DNA of 18,655 nucleotides from Haliscomenobacter sp. Its GTDB lineage: Bacteria; Bacteroidota; Bacteroidia; Chitinophagales; Saprospiraceae. Location of the stretch: the NCBI RefSeq assembly GCF_016718685.1, contig NZ_JADKCX010000072.1, positions 1-18,655 of the forward strand, read 5' to 3'. Shown here piece after piece: positions 14,997 to 18,655 of this stretch (the stretch's first letter is position 1; every line of letters begins with the position of its first letter). The notes below the pieces were generated by a model that worked only from the letters and a program-made list of their open reading frames with translations, had not been told where the DNA came from and made no database searches. A program made the position numbers and the translations under genes.

Positions 14997-15404
14997 GAAT
15001 ACCTTTCCTGGAATACAAGGGCCATAAATGGATTGACCGTCCCACATGCCTTCCAAAAACCAGGTCGTGCCTTTTTTGCGCAAAGAGAGGTTGCCCCATT
15101 TCAGGCACCAGGCCATGTCGTCAAGTTTGGAATATTGGATGATGCGGTTTTCTTTGAAGGTAATGACACTGCCATTCACTTCCCCGGTGAAGGCCATTTC
15201 TGCGTGAACTTTCTCTACACTCACGTAAGTTGTACCGGTGATCTTATTGCCTTTTTGCTGGATGACCAATTCGCAATAGTATTTTTGGCGAAAACCTCCT
15301 TCCTGCTGGGTCAGCACGCCGACCCACTTGCCGCTGAGCTCATTGTTTTGAGCAGCCAGCCAGGAAGTGAGCAGTAAAAAAGCAAAAAGCAATAGATTCT
15401 TCAT
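14970..15404 (-). CDS. Small secreted protein, probably lipocalin-like beta-barrel
   Basis: A 144-residue protein. The ATG at 15402-15404 begins a clear signal peptide (MKNLLLFAFLLLTSWLAA, then Q); the longer open frame upstream runs through a MITE-like element and is not real. The mature part begins LSGKWVGVLTQQEGGF and consists of alternating strands (YYCELVIQQKGNKITGTTYV, VNGSVITFKENRIIQ, GTTWFLEGMWDG), as in small secreted lipocalin-like or beta-sandwich proteins found in Bacteroidota. Three Cys remain in the mature part. It is probably periplasmic or extracellular; the ligand is unknown. It stands alone, between rsmD upstream and argS downstream on the same strand. Confidence 0.75.
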   Translation of the reverse strand: MKNLLLFAFLLLTSWLAAQNNELSGKWVGVLTQQEGGFRQKYYCELVIQQKGNKITGTTYVSVEKVHAEMAFTGEVNGSVITFKENRIIQYSKLDDMAWCLKWGNLSLRKKGTTWFLEGMWDGQSIYGPCIPGKVFLQKEVPRA

Positions 15405-15435
15405 AGTCGAGAATTGAGGGTGTATTTGAGTGTCA

Positions 15436-15556
15436 GAGCGTCTAAATTTTTGTTTCAGGCCTGATTTGGGTTCGGAAATGCTCGGCGTACCCGCTTTGGC
15501 CTCATTCACCAAATCGGCCTCATTTTCGCTTAAAACAAAAATATTTAGACATGCTC
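15436..15556. mobile_element. MITE-like element with imperfect terminal inverted repeats
   Basis: The left end GAGCGTCTAAATTTTTGTTT (15436-15455) and the right end read inward on the other strand, GAGCATGTCTAAATATTTTT, match apart from small gaps. Further in, CAGGCCTGATTTGG pairs with CCAAATCGGCCTCA. The trinucleotide TCA flanks both sides (15433-15435 and 15557-15559), a possible target-site duplication. No transposase is encoded. It fills most of the rsmD / secreted-protein spacer. Confidence 0.5.
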
Positions 15557-15567
15557 TCAATTTAACT

Positions 15568-16131
15568 TCATTCTTCCTCTTTTGCGTCATCTTTGTGTTG
15601 AAAAAAACTAAATATGGTTTTGCCGTAGTGTCTTTCCTGTAGGTAATTGGGGTGGTGTTTGTAGGAATGGTGCGGGTTGTGTTCCATGACAAACCAGCCA
15701 CCGGGGCGCAGCAGTTTGTATTTGAATACCCGATCCGGAATTTCATCCATGGTGGCCAGGGCGTAAGGCGGCCCGGCAAAAATGTAATCGTAATCTTCCC
15801 CCGAGCTTTCCATAAATTTAAACACATCGGAACGGATGATGCGGATCAATTTGTCGATCTGGAGGGTTTCCGCCGTTTTTTTCACAAACTGAATGGCGGG
15901 TTGGTGTTTGTCTACGTAGGTGGCATCAGTACACCCTCGGGAAATGAATTCATAGCAATGGCTGCCCGTGCCACCAAACAAGTCCAGCATTTTGGTTTCT
16001 TCGAAATCCAGGTTGTTGTTGAGGATGTTGAACAAACCTTCTTTGGCGTAGTCGGTAGTCGGTCGGGTTGGCCAGTTGTCGGCGGGCGGGTCAAAGCGCC
16101 GGCCTTTAAATTTTCCTCCAATAATCCGCAT
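15568..16131 (-). CDS. rsmD: 16S rRNA (guanine966-N2)-methyltransferase RsmD
   Basis: A 187-residue SAM-dependent methyltransferase. MRIIGGKFKGRRFDPP, then RPTTDYAKEGLFNIL (23-37), is the RsmD signature. SAM-binding motif I is MLDLFGGTGSHCYEFISRG (48-66). The catalytic motif, normally (D/N)PPY, reads AGPPYAL, with Gly at residue 120 (codon GGG) in place of the acidic or amide residue. It methylates G966 of 16S rRNA during small-subunit assembly. The DUF3822 gene lies 33 bp upstream on the same strand, a pairing I know from Bacteroidota genomes. The MITE-like element starts 12 bp beyond its stop. Confidence 0.9.
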   Translation of the reverse strand: MRIIGGKFKGRRFDPPADNWPTRPTTDYAKEGLFNILNNNLDFEETKMLDLFGGTGSHCYEFISRGCTDATYVDKHQPAIQFVKKTAETLQIDKLIRIIRSDVFKFMESSGEDYDYIFAGPPYALATMDEIPDRVFKYKLLRPGGWFVMEHNPHHSYKHHPNYLQERHYGKTIFSFFQHKDDAKEEE

Positions 16132-16164
16132 ACATTTTCAAATAAATCAACGAAACAATAAATA

Positions 16165-17007
16165 CTAGATCCCCGCCACCAAGTCAACGTAAAAATGCTC
16201 AGGGATAGCGTTCAGCTTGGTTCCAGAACGAAAACCCGCGGGCAGTGGTACGTACTGCAATGATTTGATGTAACGCTTGATTTGGCGGTGCAGTTCCCCT
16301 TGTTCGGTGTAGTGTCCCATGATCCAGAGGGGGGTATACTCCGTACCGAGTCGAAATTGGTCGAACACCAGCAACAGAAAATACAAGGCATCACGAGCGG
16401 TTTGGTAACTGAACGAATTACAAAAAACCAGTTGCCCTTCGTGAAAATAAAAGATAAACACCCGATTGGGACCAAAATATGCCGCCACATTGTGCGGGGT
16501 TTCCAACCTGCTGCGCAGCAGAGGGGCCAAGGCACTGACACAGTGCACAAACTCCGCTTCCGGCTGCAAGTTGCTCAGCCAGGCCTGAGCCGCATTCGGG
16601 ATTTCATACACTGCATTCATCGGGTACCCGGGAATGACATCCGCTTGTACGATGGTTTGGGCGGAGGGGGTGGTCAGGTGTTGTAGGTAGGTCAATTTTT
16701 CCTCGACACGGTACCATTGAGCGGGAACCAGGGTGAAAACAGGTGAAGCCACGACAGCCCGCACCGAGCGATAATTGCGGGTAAGCATCTCCCGGGGAGA
16801 GTGTAACGTAGCCAAAAAACTGGCCCAGTCAAGCTCGCCATTGGCGTCCCGATCCAGGGAGTAATGTTGATAAGCCTGGATTTTTTGCTGGTTGTCGACT
16901 ACAGCATAACTAAAACTGTCCATCCCAAAAAGAATGGACAGTTTACACAATGCCGAGATGTGCGGCGAGTAGTTGTCCTCAACGATGTCGTATTTCAAAT
17001 TAGCCAT
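16165..17007 (-). CDS. DUF3822 family protein
   Basis: A 280-residue protein matching the DUF3822 pattern found next to rsmD in Bacteroidota. It shows YSPHISALCKLSILFGMDSFSYAVVD near the N-terminus, then VFTLVPAQWYR, NVAAYFGPNRVFIFYFHEGQLVFCNSF, then ALYFLLLVFDQFRLG and the C-terminal LPEHFYVDLVAGI-like end (here IPEHFYVDLVAGI). The fold resembles ASKHA-type actin-like ATPases seen in pilus or secretion proteins, but this is weak and no nucleotide-binding residues are clear. The function is unknown; the link to rsmD is positional. The start is the ATG at 17005-17007. The repeat element at 17016 lies directly upstream, and bactofilin further upstream. Confidence 0.8.
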   Translation of the reverse strand: MANLKYDIVEDNYSPHISALCKLSILFGMDSFSYAVVDNQQKIQAYQHYSLDRDANGELDWASFLATLHSPREMLTRNYRSVRAVVASPVFTLVPAQWYRVEEKLTYLQHLTTPSAQTIVQADVIPGYPMNAVYEIPNAAQAWLSNLQPEAEFVHCVSALAPLLRSRLETPHNVAAYFGPNRVFIFYFHEGQLVFCNSFSYQTARDALYFLLLVFDQFRLGTEYTPLWIMGHYTEQGELHRQIKRYIKSLQYVPLPAGFRSGTKLNAIPEHFYVDLVAGI

Positions 17008-17015
17008 TTTTGTGC

Positions 17016-17110
17016 AAGTTGAGGAGGTTGAGAAGTTGAGGAGGTTGAGGCTACCGCAGGTTTTGCGGTCTGCGTATCCGCTTGCAGCCTCACTTTCTAA
17101 ACCCCCAAAC
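17016..17110. repeat. Intergenic repeat element with 17-bp tandem copy and nested hairpins
   Basis: AAGTTGAGGAGGTTGAG occurs twice in tandem (17016-17032 and 17033-17049). Next comes an outer stem TGAGGCT (17046-17052) / AGCCTCA (17086-17092) enclosing ACCGCA/TGCGGT (17053-17058 / 17064-17069), then a C-rich arm (AAACCCCCAAACC). On the minus strand the order is G-rich arm, hairpin, C-rich arm, as in the other repeat elements, but the words are GGTTGAGG rather than GGTTCGGG. It fills the bactofilin / DUF3822 spacer. Confidence 0.6.
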
Positions 17111-17124
17111 CACTAACTTTTTAT

Positions 17125-17514
17125 TTATTTCGCCATTTTGCAAAACCCATCAAAACGGGCGCCATCCTCGATGGAAAGGCTACCAGCAGTTATGTTGCCA
17201 GTAACCACCGCTGTTTTGTCCAACTGCAACAAACCCGACACTTCTACATCCCCACTGACGAAGCCCATGACCATGGCATCACGGGCACGAATGCTGCCCT
17301 CTACTCGGCCATCTTTGCCCACCACCAGTTTTTTATCACAGGAAAACTCCCCCACCACGGTACCGTCCAGTCGAACGTTTTCGCCGGATTGAAAATTTCC
17401 TTCTATTTTTGTGCCCTGCGCGATCACGCAGCTGCTGAATCCTTCACTTGGTGAGTTGTTGGAATAGGAAACGCTTGGTGTCTCTTTTCTGACTTTGCTG
17501 ATTGCAGTAGACAT
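17125..17514 (-). CDS. Bactofilin (polymer-forming cytoskeletal protein)
   Basis: A 129-residue protein. A polar N-terminal tail of about 30 residues is followed by a right-handed beta-helix of short hydrophobic repeats. Examples are GTKIEGNFQSGENVRLDGTV, GEFSCDKKLVVGKDGRVEGS, VMGFVSGDVEVSGLLQL and TAVVTGNITAGSLSIEDGA, ending FDGFCKM, a typical bactofilin terminus. Bactofilins self-assemble without nucleotide into filaments at the membrane and act in cell shape, stalks or polarity. There is no adjacent M23 peptidase partner here, which is common elsewhere. It is divergent from tsaD, with a 140-bp shared upstream region containing a possible minus-strand promoter. Confidence 0.92.
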   Translation of the reverse strand: MSTAISKVRKETPSVSYSNNSPSEGFSSCVIAQGTKIEGNFQSGENVRLDGTVVGEFSCDKKLVVGKDGRVEGSIRARDAMVMGFVSGDVEVSGLLQLDKTAVVTGNITAGSLSIEDGARFDGFCKMAK

Positions 17515-17529
17515 AAAATTTGTTTTGCA

Positions 17530-17561
17530 GGAATGTACCCGGAATCAAAAACCGCAGCAAA
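17530..17561 (-). promoter_or_regulatory. Possible bactofilin promoter
   Basis: On the minus strand, TTTG (17561-17558) is followed after 20 bp by TACATTCC (17537-17530). The spacing suits the Bacteroidota TTTG / TAnnTTTG pair, but the second half of the -7 box differs. Confidence 0.35.
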
Positions 17562-17654
17562 ACGGTTAATTTCCCGGTAATTCCTCTGTTCTTGGGAATG
17601 ATTACTTTAACTTATCCATGGCAAAATAAGGCCAATTTTTAACAATATTCACCT

Positions 17655-18655
17655 ATGTCGCTTACAATTTTAGCCATAGAGTCTTCTTGTGACGATACAT
17701 CTGCTGCCATTGTACGCGATGGAGCGGTGTTGAGCAACAAAACGGCAACCAAGAAATCCACCAATTGTACGGTGGAGTGGTGCCGGAAGCAGCGTCCAGG
17801 GCGCATCAAATCAACATTCTACCCGTAGTGGAAGGAGCGATTCGTGCAGCGGGCATCAGCAAATCGGAGATTGATGCAGTGGCTTTCACCAGAGGGCCCG
17901 GTTTGATAGGTTCTTTGATTGTAGGGGTTGCTTTTGCCAAAGGTTTTGCACTGAGCCGCAATTTGCCTTTGATTGAGGTCAACCACATGGTGGCGCACGT
18001 CCTGGCGCATTTTGCCGAGGAACCCAAGCCCAATTTCCCTTTTCTTTGTCTGACGGTATCCGGCGGGCATACCCAAATCCTGATCGTACGCGACTACCTG
18101 GAGATGGAAGTCATCGGACAAACCATCGACGATGCCGCCGGAGAGGCCTTTGACAAAACCGGAAAAATGCTGGGCCTGGATTATCCAGCTGGCCCCATTA
18201 TTGACAAATTGGCCAGGGAAGGACAAGTGCGTTTTACTTTTCCAGAACCCAAAATCCCCGGGCTTAACTTCAGTTTTAGCGGTCTAAAAACCTCCATTTT
18301 GTATTTCATCAAAAAGCAGGTGGCCGAAAACCCCAACTTCATCGCTGAAAATTTGGCCGATATTTGTGCTTCGGTGCAGGATCGAATTGTAAGCATTTTA
18401 CTACACAAACTTGCTAAAGCCGCTGAAGAAACGGGCATCCGGGACGTTGCCCTGGCTGGTGGGGTATCGGCCAATTCGGCACTGCGCAGCGGCCTGCAAG
18501 AAGAAGGTTTAAAACGCGGCTGGAATACCTATATCCCCAAATTTGAATATTGCACCGACAATGCCGCCATGATTGGCATTACGGGCCATTACAAATACCT
18601 AAAAGGGGAATTTGTGGAGCAGGACGTGACGCCGGTAGCAAGATGGGAGGTATGA
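17655..18655 (+). CDS. tsaD: tRNA N6-adenosine threonylcarbamoyltransferase TsaD, frameshifted near the start
   Basis: TsaD transfers the threonylcarbamoyl group to A37 of ANN-decoding tRNAs, working with TsaB and TsaE in the cytoplasm. The first frame from the ATG at 17655 gives MSLTILAIESSCDDTSAAIV (the family N-terminus) and then goes off-family. The rest, from YGGVVPEAASRAHQ to the stop at 18653-18655, is one frame back. Inserting one C after the CC at 17749-17750 restores ATQEIHQLYGGVV and an exact 333-residue protein. In that numbering the metal ligands of NHMVAH fall at His111 and His115, as in E. coli. Other motifs: TVSGGHTQIL, FSFSGLKT, AGGVSANSALR, CTDNAAMIG. TsaD is usually essential, so a sequence error is more likely than a dead gene. 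Confidence 0.92.

Noticed and set aside
15430..15642. A 70-codon plus-strand frame across the rsmD / secreted-protein spacer
   Set aside because: It runs through the MITE-like element and into the antisense of rsmD, with no conserved features.
14970..15827. A 285-codon minus-strand frame including the secreted-protein gene
   Set aside because: The upstream part overlaps rsmD in another frame and crosses the MITE-like element. The signal peptide at MKNLLLFAF marks the true start at 15404.
17016..17049. A CRISPR-like direct repeat
   Set aside because: There are only two adjacent 17-bp copies, without spacers, and no cas genes.

Overview
The gene content suggests a Bacteroidota chromosome, probably in or near Saprospiraceae/Chitinophagales. 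The clues are the DUF3822-rsmD pair, Bacteroidota-style signal peptides ending in AQ, several exact TAnnTTTG promoter -7 boxes, pyrB directly behind pyrR, and a LuxR-type two-component pair whose kinase has one membrane span. The family and genus are inference; no 16S or database search was available. Most of the window is ordinary chromosomal backbone.

Layout. 1-3888 is an envelope region: a truncated outer-membrane barrel gene (minus) with a duplicated barrel, a six-span membrane protein (plus), an alginate-export-family outer-membrane porin (plus), and a small NlpE-like lipoprotein (plus) broken by one extra A. 3894-5395 carries pyrB and pyrR (minus), for pyrimidine synthesis and salvage. 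5635-8207 (minus) is a less conserved, visibly AT-rich accessory stretch. It holds a multi-span membrane protein, two overlapping orphan ORFs, and the decayed remains of a papain-like (C70/C39-type) cysteine protease that has lost its nucleophile. 8241-10088 (minus) is a histidine kinase and response regulator separated by a perfect 9-bp inverted repeat. 10325-14884 (minus) is Bax-inhibitor-1, glnS and argS. 14970-17514 (minus) is a small secreted protein, rsmD, a DUF3822 protein and a bactofilin. 17655-18655 (plus) is tsaD, which has a one-base deletion near its start.

The genes do not form a single pathway. Translation and tRNA/rRNA functions cluster on the right (glnS, argS, rsmD, tsaD), pyrimidine metabolism sits on the left, and envelope functions lie at the left edge and scattered elsewhere.

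The most distinctive signal is non-coding. At least four intergenic spacers (11123-11222, 12916-13039, 14937-14996, 17016-17110) hold related elements. Read on the minus strand, each has a G-rich arm built on GGTTCGGG or GGTTGAGG words, a small central hairpin, and a C-rich complementary arm. One contains a perfect 28-bp inverted repeat followed by eight T's and looks like the glnS terminator. A separate element of about 121 bp with imperfect terminal inverted repeats and a possible TCA target duplication (15436-15556) looks like a MITE. Two conserved genes carry single-base indels in short homopolymers, so sequence error must be excluded before they are called pseudogenes. I found no tRNA, rRNA, CRISPR array or complete insertion sequence.
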